A DNA stretch of 64,000 nt from Ornithinibacillus massiliensis. Lineage in GTDB: Bacteria; Bacillota; Bacilli; Bacillales; Amphibacillaceae. Made by a program: the position numbers and the translations under genes. The stretch's first letter is position 1, and each line of letters starts with the position of its first letter. The notes beneath the pieces were generated by a model. It had not been told where the DNA came from and did no database searches. It saw only the letters and a program-made list of their open reading frames with translations. The DNA is taken from the NCBI RefSeq assembly GCF_018310345.1, contig NZ_JAGXBY010000003.1:310001-374000 (forward strand). The letters are read 5' to 3'. Below, one piece after another: positions 8,992-18,646 of the stretch.

Positions 8992-10107
8992 ATGGAAATC
9001 AATCTGAATGTTAAGACCAATTTACAAATACGGGCATTTTACCTATTTTTTATCATCGCCGGATTACAGCTCGGTGTTGGCATAATAGGTGCTCCGCGCT
9101 TTATCTACCTGGAGGCAGAACGTGATTCATGGTTAGCTATACTGATTGCATTTCTGTTTACTTGTCTAGTGGTTGCTGCTATGTTTACTATTCTCAATCA
9201 ATATGAAAATGCCGATTATTTTGGAATACATGTAGATGTGTTTGGAAAATGGCTTGGAAGAATATTAGGAACACTATTCATTTTATATATATGCATAAGC
9301 TTTCTTTCGATCCTAATGACCTACATTCAAGTTATTCAAATCTTTTTATACCATGCTCTTCCCAATTGGGTACTAACCGTTCTTATTATGATTCTTGTTG
9401 TTTATGCTGTATTTGGGGGAGTTAGAGTTGTAGTTGGGGTAACCTTTATACTCTTTATCATAACCTTTTGGTTAATTGTTACACTCTATGACCCGTTTAT
9501 ACGAATGAATTGGTATAACTTCTTACCATTGTTCCAATCTTCTTTTCCTGAGCTATTAAAAGGTGCTAAGGCTACCGCTTATACGTTATCAGGATTTGAG
9601 ATTCTAATGGTTATTTATCCTTTTGTCAAAAACAAAAACAAAGCCAAACTACCGACATTTCTCGGTCTTACGTACACTGCAATCGTTCTTATTCTCGTTA
9701 CCATGATATCGATCGGTTACTTTAGTCCAACAGGGCTAAAGAATATTAATTGGGCTATACTACTATTAGTGAAAAGTACATCGTATACGTTCCTCGAACG
9801 TCTAGACTATATTGTAGTAGTAGGATGGTTACTGGTCATTATTCCAAATCTCGTCTTATTAATGTGGGCAATTGCACACGGAATGAAAAGAATGTATTCT
9901 ATTTCTCAGAAAAAAACCCATTGGGTCGTGACAATCTTGATTTTAATCATCGTGAATTACTTTCGATTTGATTACCAAATTACCGCCTTAACCGATTGGG
10001 TAGCCAAGTTAAGCTTTTGGGTCGTATATATATATCCGTTTATTTTGTTACCTTTAGTCTTGTTGAAGAAGAAATGGAAAAACAAAAAAGGCAGTGGTTC
10101 ATCATGA
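8992..10107 (+). CDS. Spore germinant receptor subunit B (GerAB family permease)
   Basis: Ten-helix integral membrane subunit (371 residues) of the GerAB family within the APC transporter superfamily; it is thought to carry the germinant site. The start of helix 1 (LQLGVGIIGAPRFIYLEA) and the region TAYTLSGFEILMVIYPF are typical. TAGGTGAC precedes the ATG and the gap to the A subunit is 7 bases. Its stop overlaps the gerC start (ATGA). Confidence 0.92.
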   Translation: MEINLNVKTNLQIRAFYLFFIIAGLQLGVGIIGAPRFIYLEAERDSWLAILIAFLFTCLVVAAMFTILNQYENADYFGIHVDVFGKWLGRILGTLFILYICISFLSILMTYIQVIQIFLYHALPNWVLTVLIMILVVYAVFGGVRVVVGVTFILFIITFWLIVTLYDPFIRMNWYNFLPLFQSSFPELLKGAKATAYTLSGFEILMVIYPFVKNKNKAKLPTFLGLTYTAIVLILVTMISIGYFSPTGLKNINWAILLLVKSTSYTFLERLDYIVVVGWLLVIIPNLVLLMWAIAHGMKRMYSISQKKTHWVVTILILIIVNYFRFDYQITALTDWVAKLSFWVVYIYPFILLPLVLLKKKWKNKKGSGSS

Positions 10108-11243
10108 AACGTTTACGTATCTTACTATTGCTCGGTATCGTTCCTATATTAAGTAGCTGTCTTGAAACAGCGCAATTAGAAGATCTTGGCGTGATTACCG
10201 CTCGTGGTGTTGATCGTATAGAAAATCAAGAAATTGAAATGAATATGGCTATATTACAATTTCAAACCAATTTTACTCATCCTACTACCGTCGTTAAAGG
10301 AGTATCGGACACCATTAAGGGAGCAAGGGCCGATGCTAACCAGAGTGTAAGTCAATATTTAGTACCTGGGAAAATGCAGCTCGAAATATATGGTAAGGAA
10401 CTCGCACAATCCGGGATCAATCCTTTCATCGATACGTTAATACGAGATGCAGCGATTCCTGATACATTGTTATTAGCTGTCGCAGAGGAGAAAGCTAGGG
10501 ATATTTTTCATATCCCAGTTGAAAATATTTCCACTAACCTTGGAGAATTTTTGCATGGATTAATTGAGCCATCAGGTGAATCTCAAATATTTCCTAGTGT
10601 AACCCTTCATAAGTTTGCCGTTATTATAAATAATGAGGGTGTAGATCCAATATTACCCATGATGGGTGTTCGTGATGATATCCCGACAATTACTGGCATA
10701 GCGCTATTTAAAGACGATAAAATGAAAGGGCAACTCCCTATCGAACTGGAACACCTCTTTACCATTATGGATCGTCCTCAGACTGGAGAATTACTTGAAT
10801 TAATCATTCCTCGCGAAGCCGTTTCTGAATATCTAATGAATTCTGAGGAAGCGGAGAAGATAGGTGAGATAAGACTCGTGTTCTTAATCGAGCATGGAAC
10901 TACGAAAAAGGTTCTTACAGACAAAGAAAAGCTTACATTTGATACGAACATAAGGCTTGATGTAAGCTTACAAGAAATCTCCAGCAAATATAATTTAGAT
11001 GATCCGAAAGCAATTAATAGCTTAGAAAAGGAAGTAGAAAAAGTACTAACAGCCCAATATGAGGATATTCTGGAATATTTAAAAGAAATCAATGCGGATA
11101 GTTTCGGATATGGAACCGTTTATCGAATAAATAATAAGGATGGAAAATTAACCGATAAAGAATGGGACGAAAAGTATCCTAAACTTGATGTAACCTTTAA
11201 TATTAATGTTAATATTATTCGACATGGAACTATAAATAAGTAG
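10104..11243 (+). CDS. Spore germinant receptor lipoprotein subunit C (GerAC family)
   Basis: Lipoprotein subunit of 379 residues. The signal MKRLRILLLLGIVPILSSC ends in a lipobox (LSSC), and mature Cys19 would be diacylglyceryl-modified. The rest is the GerAC fold, with ITARGVDRIENQEIEMNMAI early and three mixed domains. The start is the ATG that overlaps the gerB stop by four bases; upstream in-frame codons lie inside gerB and are rejected. Last gene of the operon. Confidence 0.92.
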   Translation: MKRLRILLLLGIVPILSSCLETAQLEDLGVITARGVDRIENQEIEMNMAILQFQTNFTHPTTVVKGVSDTIKGARADANQSVSQYLVPGKMQLEIYGKELAQSGINPFIDTLIRDAAIPDTLLLAVAEEKARDIFHIPVENISTNLGEFLHGLIEPSGESQIFPSVTLHKFAVIINNEGVDPILPMMGVRDDIPTITGIALFKDDKMKGQLPIELEHLFTIMDRPQTGELLELIIPREAVSEYLMNSEEAEKIGEIRLVFLIEHGTTKKVLTDKEKLTFDTNIRLDVSLQEISSKYNLDDPKAINSLEKEVEKVLTAQYEDILEYLKEINADSFGYGTVYRINNKDGKLTDKEWDEKYPKLDVTFNINVNIIRHGTINK

Positions 11244-11264
11244 GGGTACGAAGAAACCCCTACT
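11239..11264. terminator. Hairpin between the convergent ger and opu operons
   Basis: Perfect 9-bp stem AGTAGGGGT with ACCCCTACT starting in the gerC stop region. T-runs on either side are poor (CATTTG, and TTATTTAT on the minus strand), so it may serve both convergent operons weakly. Confidence 0.55.
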
Positions 11265-11300
11265 CATTTGCATATGACGTTAGTTGCTTACACATAACGA

Positions 11301-12509
11301 TTAGCTATAATACTGTGCACTTTCTGTCACTTCTTCTGAAACTAACCCGGATAACACATGAACCCGTAGAATGAATCCTACTAGTTTAGCTTCCTCATTC
11401 TCGACAGCTAATGGATATTTCGATTCCAAGGCTTTCGGGATAAGATCATGAATATATTCATCTTGTTGAACGGTGACATAATCAGCACGTAAAATATCTA
11501 CTAACGTTTTCTTCTCTTTTTTTGCTTGTATTGCATCATCAATGGTAATGATTCCCTTAACACGACGACCTCTATCAACAACATAGACACTGGAGATACC
11601 GTTGTCTTCCATTTCTTTAATTGCTACATTTAGCCCATCCTTTAAGGATACTAATGCATTCGGTTTAATCATAATATGTTCTGCCTGAAAGACTTTAGAA
11701 CGGTCAATATCTTTAATAAAATCTGAGATATAATTATTTGCCGGGGCTTCAATAATCTCCTCCGGCGTTCCAACCTGTACCACATGACCATCCTTCATAA
11801 CCGCTACCCTATCACCTAATTTAAATGCTTCATTTACATCATGAGTGATAAAGATAATGGTCTTTTGCAGTCGCTCTTGGATATCTAATAATTCCAGTTG
11901 CATCTCCCTACGAATTAGCGGATCAAGCGCACTAAATGGTTCATCCATGAGTAAAATATCTGGGTCATTTGCCAATGCACGTGCAAGCCCAACACGTTGT
12001 TGCATCCCACCTGAAAGCTCATCTGGATACTTATCTTCATACCCCTTCAGGCCTACTATCTCAATATTTTTTAAGGCAATCTGTTTTCGTTCTTCTTTGG
12101 ATACACCACGTATTTCTAGACCATATTCAACATTAGCCAATATCGTCCGGTGGCTAAATAGACCAAAGTGCTGGAAAACCATTGCAATTTTTTCTTGCCT
12201 AATCTTTTTTAAATCTTGCTTATTTGATTTCGTGATATCGATACCATCTATATAAATAGAGCCTGCAGTTGGCTTGTTTAATAGGTTAAAACAACGGATT
12301 AGGGTAGATTTTCCGCTACCAGACAAGCCCATAATAACAAATACCTCACCCTTTTTTATGTCTAAAGATGCGTCATAAACGCCTACCGTGTGTCCTGTTT
12401 TTTCCAGAATTTCTTCTTTCGTCTTCCCTTCCTCAACTAAGGGTATAACAGACCTCGGCTTTGATCCAAAGATTTTCGATACATGATCTATTTTTATCTT
12501 CGTCTCCAT
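11301..12509 (-). CDS. Glycine betaine/choline-type ABC transporter ATPase
   Basis: ProV/OpuAA-type ATPase of a compatible-solute importer (402 residues). It has Walker A GLSGSGKST, signature LSGGMQQR and Walker B ILLMDEPFSALDP. A C-terminal pair of CBS domains (about residues 270-395) senses ionic strength in this family. It starts at the ATG of a TAATG overlap with the permease gene. Third gene of a binding protein-permease-ATPase operon, the reverse of B. subtilis opuA order. Osmoprotectant uptake is likely; the exact substrate is uncertain. Confidence 0.9.
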   Translation of the reverse strand: METKIKIDHVSKIFGSKPRSVIPLVEEGKTKEEILEKTGHTVGVYDASLDIKKGEVFVIMGLSGSGKSTLIRCFNLLNKPTAGSIYIDGIDITKSNKQDLKKIRQEKIAMVFQHFGLFSHRTILANVEYGLEIRGVSKEERKQIALKNIEIVGLKGYEDKYPDELSGGMQQRVGLARALANDPDILLMDEPFSALDPLIRREMQLELLDIQERLQKTIIFITHDVNEAFKLGDRVAVMKDGHVVQVGTPEEIIEAPANNYISDFIKDIDRSKVFQAEHIMIKPNALVSLKDGLNVAIKEMEDNGISSVYVVDRGRRVKGIITIDDAIQAKKEKKTLVDILRADYVTVQQDEYIHDLIPKALESKYPLAVENEEAKLVGFILRVHVLSGLVSEEVTESAQYYS

Positions 12510-13360
12510 TAACTAATCCCCCTTTGGAACTTAGCTGCCACACCATTTGTCACCCGGTCGATAATAATCGCTAGAAATACGATACTAATACCTGCTTCAA
12601 ATCCTAGTGCTATATCAATACGATTTATCGCAACGAGCACTTGCTCACCTAACCCTTTTGCACCAACCATGGAAGCAATTACTACCATTGCGAGTGCCAT
12701 CATCGTAGTTTGATTCACTCCAGCCATAATCGTAGGCATTGCTTGTGGGAGCTGTACTTTGCGTAGCATTTGCCCCCTTGAGGAACCAAAGGATTGCGCG
12801 GACTCAATGACTTCTTTGTCTACCCCTCGTATCGCAAGCTCTGTTAACCGTATAACTGGTGGTAGTGCATAGATTAGTGTCGCAAATATTGCTGATACAT
12901 TACCAAGCCCAAAGAAGAAAATAGCTGGAATCAAATAAATAAAACTTGGCATTGTTTGCATGGCGTCTAGAATCGGGCGCATGATATTGGAAAACCCTTT
13001 ATTAAAGGCCATCCATATTCCTATCGGTATACCAATTAATAAGCAAATGATGACCGCTACGACTATTATTGCTATCGTAGTCATCATATCCTCCCATAAC
13101 CCGAAGCTTCCAATTAGGAATATAAAGATTGCAAATAGCACCCCTGAGAAAATCGATTTAAAGTACCACCCTAGTAAAAAGATAACGATAATAAAGCTCC
13201 ACCAAGGCATGGCTACAAGCATATTGTCAATAAAATTAATCGTTCTAGAAGAAATAAAATAAATTAAGTCAAATAAACCTTCTAAGTTTGTAGCTAAGAA
13301 ACTAACAAACTGATCCACATAATCTCCTATATTCGTACGTATATCTGGAAAGCTCCCCAT
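12509..13360 (-). CDS. Glycine betaine/choline-type ABC transporter permease
   Basis: ProW/OpuAB-type inner-membrane permease (283 residues). The hydrophobic N-terminal part is followed by a standard permease core, with the EAA-like loop GVDKEVIESAQSFGSSRGQMLRKVQLPQ split around residue 200. Its ATG has no normal ribosome site directly upstream. GAGGTGAAGG lies beyond a 6-bp hairpin (13366-13382); folding that hairpin would bring it to normal distance. Second gene of the operon. Confidence 0.9.
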   Translation of the reverse strand: MGSFPDIRTNIGDYVDQFVSFLATNLEGLFDLIYFISSRTINFIDNMLVAMPWWSFIIVIFLLGWYFKSIFSGVLFAIFIFLIGSFGLWEDMMTTIAIIVVAVIICLLIGIPIGIWMAFNKGFSNIMRPILDAMQTMPSFIYLIPAIFFFGLGNVSAIFATLIYALPPVIRLTELAIRGVDKEVIESAQSFGSSRGQMLRKVQLPQAMPTIMAGVNQTTMMALAMVVIASMVGAKGLGEQVLVAINRIDIALGFEAGISIVFLAIIIDRVTNGVAAKFQRGIS

Positions 13361-13365
13361 TAGTA

Positions 13366-13382
13366 GACTGCATGACGCAGTC
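13366..13382 (-). promoter_or_regulatory. Hairpin between ribosome site and permease start
   Basis: GACTGC and GCAGTC pair around ATGAC (plus-strand reading), 5 bases before the permease ATG. The only purine-rich ribosome site (GAGGTG) is on its far side, so the hairpin probably shapes translation initiation. This is inference from spacing. Confidence 0.4.
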
Positions 13383-13417
13383 CCTTCACCTCACTTATTA
13401 TTCACTATAAATTAGAA

Positions 13418-13443
13418 AGCAGCCAACCAACAGGCTAGCTGCT
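13418..13443 (-). terminator. Stem-loop after the binding-protein gene
   Basis: An 11-bp stem with two G-T pairs (AGCAGCTAGCC with GGTTGGCTGCT, loop TGTT) starts 8 bases after the binding-protein stop. The tail TTCTAATTT is only moderately T-rich. Such hairpins often keep binding protein in excess over permease by partial termination or mRNA protection. Confidence 0.6.
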
Positions 13444-13450
13444 ATGGGCT

Positions 13451-14443
13451 TTACTGTAGTGCATTCTTAACCTTATCTGCTACCTCTTCTGATACCCAGC
13501 TAGTCCATATATCTTCATGCTGATTCATCCACCAAACGGCTGTGTCATAAGCATCTGCACCATTCTCATCCATATACACCAACGCTTCTTCTGTAAGTTC
13601 ACTACTTGTCTCATAGTGACTTAAGAAGTCGTACACTTCTGGCACTTGCTCCTTAAAATCCTTATGAACAGCTACCACAACATCATTCGGAGGGAATTCC
13701 GTCGCTTTTGATTCATTCCAAATTGCTTCTTCATATGGTGCTTCCTCTAGTAGTGTTAAGTCATATTTCGCCGTTATTAATGTAGGTTCCCAGTAGTACC
13801 CTACCCATGGCTTGCCCGATTCGTAAGCATTAACTAAATCCGCAACTGCAGCAGAGTCAGAACCTGGCATAAAGTTATTCATCGTTTCGTCTAATCCATA
13901 AGCCGTAAATTTATCATCAATAGCTTCTGCAACTACCCATCCACTCGGGGCATTAATAATACGACCACGTCCTGGATCTTCTGGGTCTTGAAACACATCA
14001 GGGTATTTCTTTAAATCCTCTACTGTGCGTAAATCCGGTGCTATAGGTTCAATACCACGTTCCGCATCTCCTTCGATAACATAGGTAGGAACATACAATC
14101 CTTGATTATTATCATTGAAGTTTACCGATACCGTTTCAAAGTCTCCAGCCTCTGTTGCTTCTTCATATAATTCTTTAATATTATCTGTCCATATTTCCAT
14201 ATAGGCATTAATATCACCTTGACGAAGGCCCTGTACTGTTGCTGTCGAAGATCCGGATGTTACTTCTGTATCATAGCCAAAGCCTTCTTCCATAATTATT
14301 TGTGCAATACTATTATGAATACGAATACTATCCCACCCTGCATCTGCTAGAACAATCTTATCAAGCTCACCATCTGAACTAGATCCACAAGCAGAAAGGA
14401 TTATCAATATACTAGTTAAAAATAAAATGCCAATCTTTCTCAT
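13451..14443 (-). CDS. Glycine betaine/choline-type substrate-binding lipoprotein
   Basis: Extracellular binding protein (330 residues) of the OpuAC/ProX superfamily. The signal MRKIGILFLTSILIILSAC ends in lipobox LSAC. Conserved features are the start of lobe 1 (ADAGWDSIRIHNSIAQIIME), GLRQGDINAYMEIW, and aromatic residues that usually form the quaternary-amine cage (W-rich stretches near VGYYWEPT and YDTAVWWMNQ). First gene of the operon, with AAAGGAGC before the ATG. Substrate is probably glycine betaine, choline or a relative. Confidence 0.88.
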   Translation of the reverse strand: MRKIGILFLTSILIILSACGSSSDGELDKIVLADAGWDSIRIHNSIAQIIMEEGFGYDTEVTSGSSTATVQGLRQGDINAYMEIWTDNIKELYEEATEAGDFETVSVNFNDNNQGLYVPTYVIEGDAERGIEPIAPDLRTVEDLKKYPDVFQDPEDPGRGRIINAPSGWVVAEAIDDKFTAYGLDETMNNFMPGSDSAAVADLVNAYESGKPWVGYYWEPTLITAKYDLTLLEEAPYEEAIWNESKATEFPPNDVVVAVHKDFKEQVPEVYDFLSHYETSSELTEEALVYMDENGADAYDTAVWWMNQHEDIWTSWVSEEVADKVKNALQ

Positions 14444-14445
14444 TA

Positions 14446-14958
14446 ATATAAGCTCCTTTATCGTTTACTTTTTTTCGAATCCATGATAATCCCACACGAA
14501 ATAGATAATATAAAATTCCTAATTATCCAAAAATTATAAGTATAATTATTCCGCTCTAATCTAAACCGCTATTTTAAATGAAAGGTGAAAACACTATCCA
14601 CTTTAGAGGAGAATAATAGAAATGGTGTGGGGGTAATGAAAGAATATACCATGAATACAACAACATCTATTATGTTACTGAAATATTCCTATTCTATCAA
14701 ACGGCATAAGTATGGAAATTATTGAATTATGTTACATTTTCCAAGCTTAAAGTTATATAAACATATAAAATTAGCTTTATTACCACCGATTCTCTCTATA
14801 ACTAACGTATACTCCTGTTTTACTTCTCCATCATCTTGTGACAATAGTGGTCATTATACTATGCCAAGTCAGATTCGATCCATCCATCACGTTATCCCCT
14901 CAACTGCTTGCATTTTCAAGGTGATAATCATTGCATCTCCATGTATACCTTGCTATGA
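14446..14958. other. Intergenic region between importer and MarR operon
   Basis: More than 500 bases with no convincing gene. The reading frame leading into the MarR gene is open from 14729, but its composition is not protein-like and no ribosome site supports it. A 29-codon ORF (14636-14725) starts 2 bases after a G-run, too close for normal initiation, and is not called. The region presumably holds the importer promoter. Confidence 0.4.
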
Positions 14959-14964
14959 TATAAT
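14956..14964 (+). promoter_or_regulatory. Extended -10 promoter of the marR-mmpL operon
   Basis: TGATATAAT is an exact extended -10 element (TGnTATAAT). No good -35 is seen at 17 bases, which is usual for extended -10 promoters. The operator repeat begins inside the -10. Confidence 0.65.
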
Positions 14965-15000
14965 AGTTCAATACGTGAACTATTCAAAACGTGAACCATA
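14962..15000 (+). promoter_or_regulatory. Candidate MarR operator
   Basis: A perfect 9-bp inverted repeat AATAGTTCA-ATACG-TGAACTATT overlaps the -10 and start point. The right part is repeated once more: TCAATACGTGAACTAT is followed directly by TCAAAACGTGAACCAT (14 of 16 identical). Position and symmetry fit autorepression by the MarR protein encoded 26 bases downstream. Confidence 0.75.
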
Positions 15001-15025
15001 TTACATCATTAGGGGGTGCTATTAC

Positions 15026-15457
15026 GTGGAATTAAAGGATCTCGTGGAAAGGTATCAGAGTGCAATTACCCACGTTTATCGACGAGTAAACATTATTTTA
15101 AAAGAAAAAATCCAATCCGATATAACAACTGATCTATTTACGACATTACATTTTATTTATAAGCGAAAAAAATGTACCAGTACGGAAATAGCAACTGAAT
15201 TTGGAATTGGCAAAAGTGCTGTTACAGCGCAAATTAATAGACTTTATGAAAAAGGTCTAATTGAACGTGATCGTGATGACGATGATAGAAGAGTGATTTA
15301 TTTATATGTATCAGATAAAGGGATAGATTTTGTTGAAAATACGGAAAAGGAACTCTTTCAAGAGCTAGGCAATTATTTAGGAGATTTTGATGAGAAAGAA
15401 ATTTATACCTTTATTTGTTCATTAGAAAAATTAGCTGAGAAAATGAAAGTAGAATAA
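15026..15457 (+). CDS. MarR-family transcriptional regulator
   Basis: A 143-residue winged-helix repressor. The recognition region is CTSTEIATEFGIGKSAVTAQ followed by the wing ERDRDDDDRRVIYLYVSDKG, both typical of MarR. The start is a GTG with AGGGGGTG about 8 bases upstream; longer in-frame starts run through the promoter and operator. It probably represses itself and the exporter gene 16 bases downstream, as in the B. subtilis ydgG-ydgH pair. The inducer is unknown. Confidence 0.9.
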   Translation: MELKDLVERYQSAITHVYRRVNIILKEKIQSDITTDLFTTLHFIYKRKKCTSTEIATEFGIGKSAVTAQINRLYEKGLIERDRDDDDRRVIYLYVSDKGIDFVENTEKELFQELGNYLGDFDEKEIYTFICSLEKLAEKMKVE

Positions 15458-15473
15458 GGAGAGGAAATGTCGT

Positions 15474-18400
15474 ATGAAACAAATCATTCGTTTACGATGG
15501 TTCATAGCCGCTGCTTGGATAATAGCTGCTGTCGGCTTATTTATCTTTGCCCCTAACCTCCAAGAACTAGTGCGGGAAAAGGGACAAATTACTGCACCAG
15601 AAGATTCACCATCATCTCAAGCAAGTAAGCTTATTGAATCGATGTCTGATGATAGTACCTCAAATTCCGCAAGTGCTGTTCTAGTGTTTCACGAGGATAA
15701 TGGATTTGATGATGAAAAGAGAAATGAAGTAATCGAGGCGATTGATCTACTAGAAGCAGATCAGGACAAACTGGGGATTTCTGATGTATTAGCATTTCAT
15801 ACAGATCCCGCTATTGAAGAACAAACCGTCTCTGAAGACGGGAAGACGATAATTGTTCCCTTTCAAGTATCGTTAGAAAATCAAGAAATAGAAGAAGCCC
15901 GTGAAGGAATCTATACGGCACTTGAATCTATTGATCTAGAACATTACTTAACTGGTGAATCATTTATTACCAAAGACATTATTATTAATTCTGAAGAAGG
16001 TTTAAAGAAAACGGAGCTTATTACCGTTGGATTAATTCTTATCATATTATTTGTTGTCTTTAGATCCTTTATCGCGCCATTTATTCCGTTATTAACAGTA
16101 GGTATTTCTTATTTAGCTGCTCAAGGAATCGTGTCCATTTTAGCAGATAAAGTAGATTTCCCACTGTCCACCTTTACCCAAATATTCATGGTAGCCGTCA
16201 TGTTTGGGATAGGGACAGACTATTGTATTCTATTAATTAGTCGATTTAAAGAAGAAATGGCTAATCACGATACAATCAAAGATGCCGTATTACACACATA
16301 CAAGTCTAGCGGTAAAACTGTGCTATTTGCAGGAATTGCCGTGTTAATTGGCTTTTCTACCATCGGCTTATCAACCTTTTCATTATATCAATCTGCTGTT
16401 GCTGTAGCGGTTGGTGTAGCCGTCGTATTAATTGCCTTAGTCACATTAGTACCATTTTTCCTAGTTGTTCTCGGAAAAAAACTGTTCTGGCCTTTTGATA
16501 AATCCGTTTCTCATAAGGATAGTAAATTATGGGGATCGATTGGTACACTCGCATGGGCTAGACCAATTATTGCATTAGCGATTATTGCGGTGATTACCGT
16601 GCCAGCTTTATTAAGCTATCATGGTGACAAATCGTATAACTCCTTAGAAGAGATCGGAGAGTCCTATGACTCTGTAAAGGGATTTAATTATATAGCAGAT
16701 AGCTTTGGACCAGGTCAAACGATGCCAACTACTGTTGTATTAGAATCCGATCACCCTGTAGATACGGCGGAGGCATTCCAACAAATAGAGAACCTCTCGG
16801 AAGCAATTGCCAAATTAGAAGGAGTAGAGCAGGTTCGTAGTGCAACTAGACCAACTGGCTCCATTATAGATGATTTTCTTGTAGACAATGTTACCGGCCA
16901 GCTTGCTGATGGAATTGGCCAAAGTACCGATGGTTTATCTGAAATCCAAGCAGGATTACAGGACGCTTCAGGCGAGCTGAAAGATGCAGAACCTCAATTG
17001 CAGGAAGCACAAGATGGCATCGATCAATTATTAGAAGGAACGGCGTCAGCTAATGACGGAATTGGTGAAATTCAAACCGCACTCCAGGACATTCAAACAG
17101 GTATCAATTCCGGTTCCATTGGTGCTGGAGATGCGAAAGGTGGTCTAGAGCGAATAAAAGATAACCTCGATCAGACAATCGAAGGTAATAAAGAATTACT
17201 AAAAGGTTATCAAGAAGTGGCGAAAGGATTAACCGATCTTAATGACGGACAGTTTAGCACAATAAGTCAGCTTCCTGGAACAATCAAACAAGTTTATAAC
17301 AGTCTAAGTACTGTATTAAGCAATCATCCTGAATTACAGCAGGATACGGATTTCATGACGGCTTATATGACATTAGAGGAACTTTCAAAACAAACAGAAC
17401 CGTTAGCAGATATCCAAAATATGATGCGAACGAATGTTATTATTCCTTTAAATCAGTTAAATGATCAACATGAACAGTTCAACCTAAACCAATCCATTCA
17501 AGCACAAGAGCAGTTATCTGCTGGTATCGGCGAATTAATACGTGGTATTGAACAACTAGAATCTGGTTTAAGCCAAGCCGCTAATGGTCAGAGACAAGTA
17601 GTAGATAATATGCCAAGCTTACGTGATGGATTATCACAAATTTATGGTGGGCAGGAAGAACTGAAGACCGCTTTTGAAGATATGCAAAACCAATTAGGCG
17701 AACTATCATCCGGCCTATCAGAAGGTGCAGATGGCTTACAACAAGTTGGCGATGGTCTAGTACAAGTTAAAGAATATCTAGAAGACATTGAAACAGATTC
17801 GAACAATCCAATTGTCATGATTCCGGATGAAGCATTAAATAATGATGCATTTATAGAAGCAGCTAATATGTATCTGTCTGATGATAAAACGATTGTAAAA
17901 TTTGAAGTCGTCTTAGGTTATAACCCTTATTCGACTGATGCTTTAAACATGATTGAAAAAATTAGCGACAAAGTGGACGAAGCAAAAAGAGATACCATTT
18001 TCGAAGCAAGTGATGCGTTATTAGGTGGAATCAGTAGTACGAATCATGACCTACAGAACGTGTCAGATGAAGATTACGCTAGAACGGTGTTATTTATGAT
18101 TATTGGAATCTTCATTATCCTGATCATTTTACTACGTTCCATTATTATGCCAATCTATCTTATTGGATCCTTAATCTTAACTTACTTTACGTCCATGGCT
18201 ATAGCCGAAATTATTTTTGTCAATATAATGGGGTACGATGGACTTACTTGGGCAGTACCATTCTTTGCCTTTGTAATGTTAACCGCTCTTGGTATTGACT
18301 ATAGTATTTTCTTAATGGATCGCTTTAATGAATATCGCGATGGAAATCTAAAGGATGCCATGTTAACAGCAATGAAGAAGATGGGAACAGTTATTATTTC

Positions 18401-18587
18401 TGCAGCAGTTATACTAGGTGGTACATTTGCTGCCATGCTCCCTTCAGGAGTACTTTCTATCTTACAAATTGCTACCGTTGTCCTTCTTGGATTATTCTTA
18501 TATGCCCTAGTGATGTTACCACTGTTCATTCCAGTAATGGTAAAACTATTTGGTAATGCAAACTGGTGGCCATTTAAAAAGGATTAA
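15474..18587 (+). CDS. MMPL/RND-family exporter
   Basis: Large membrane transporter (1037 residues) of the MMPL branch of RND, like B. subtilis YdgH/YdfJ. One N-terminal helix and a first loop are followed by a five-helix block (about residues 180-340). Next comes a long extracellular, coiled-coil-like segment rich in Q, L and G (about 450-780), then a second block (about 860-1030). Each block has the proton-relay motif: GTDYCILLISRF and GIDYSIFLMDRF. AAGGAGAGG precedes the ATG. The substrate may be a lipid or a toxic amphiphile. The extracellular part is longer than in the shorter Bacillus homologues. Confidence 0.9.
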   Translation: MKQIIRLRWFIAAAWIIAAVGLFIFAPNLQELVREKGQITAPEDSPSSQASKLIESMSDDSTSNSASAVLVFHEDNGFDDEKRNEVIEAIDLLEADQDKLGISDVLAFHTDPAIEEQTVSEDGKTIIVPFQVSLENQEIEEAREGIYTALESIDLEHYLTGESFITKDIIINSEEGLKKTELITVGLILIILFVVFRSFIAPFIPLLTVGISYLAAQGIVSILADKVDFPLSTFTQIFMVAVMFGIGTDYCILLISRFKEEMANHDTIKDAVLHTYKSSGKTVLFAGIAVLIGFSTIGLSTFSLYQSAVAVAVGVAVVLIALVTLVPFFLVVLGKKLFWPFDKSVSHKDSKLWGSIGTLAWARPIIALAIIAVITVPALLSYHGDKSYNSLEEIGESYDSVKGFNYIADSFGPGQTMPTTVVLESDHPVDTAEAFQQIENLSEAIAKLEGVEQVRSATRPTGSIIDDFLVDNVTGQLADGIGQSTDGLSEIQAGLQDASGELKDAEPQLQEAQDGIDQLLEGTASANDGIGEIQTALQDIQTGINSGSIGAGDAKGGLERIKDNLDQTIEGNKELLKGYQEVAKGLTDLNDGQFSTISQLPGTIKQVYNSLSTVLSNHPELQQDTDFMTAYMTLEELSKQTEPLADIQNMMRTNVIIPLNQLNDQHEQFNLNQSIQAQEQLSAGIGELIRGIEQLESGLSQAANGQRQVVDNMPSLRDGLSQIYGGQEELKTAFEDMQNQLGELSSGLSEGADGLQQVGDGLVQVKEYLEDIETDSNNPIVMIPDEALNNDAFIEAANMYLSDDKTIVKFEVVLGYNPYSTDALNMIEKISDKVDEAKRDTIFEASDALLGGISSTNHDLQNVSDEDYARTVLFMIIGIFIILIILLRSIIMPIYLIGSLILTYFTSMAIAEIIFVNIMGYDGLTWAVPFFAFVMLTALGIDYSIFLMDRFNEYRDGNLKDAMLTAMKKMGTVIISAAVILGGTFAAMLPSGVLSILQIATVVLLGLFLYALVMLPLFIPVMVKLFGNANWWPFKKD

Positions 18588-18597
18588 TCATCTTAAT

Positions 18598-18638
18598 AAA
18601 AAGCATGTGGATTCTTTTATACGTTTCACATGCTTTTT
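18598..18638. terminator. Bidirectional terminator
   Basis: A 12-bp stem AAAAAGCATGTG with CACATGCTTTTT sits between the convergent MMPL and DUF3231 genes and gives T-runs on both strands. Confidence 0.85.
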
Positions 18639-18646
18639 CATTACAA

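Noticed and set aside
14636..14725. 29-codon plus-strand ORF in the importer-MarR gap
   Set aside because: The G-run is only 2 bases from the ATG, there is no promoter, and no family is recognisable.
14729..15025. Upstream extension of the MarR gene by 99 codons
   Set aside because: It would run through the promoter and operator; the GTG at 15026 has AGGGGGTG and begins a normal MarR N-terminus.
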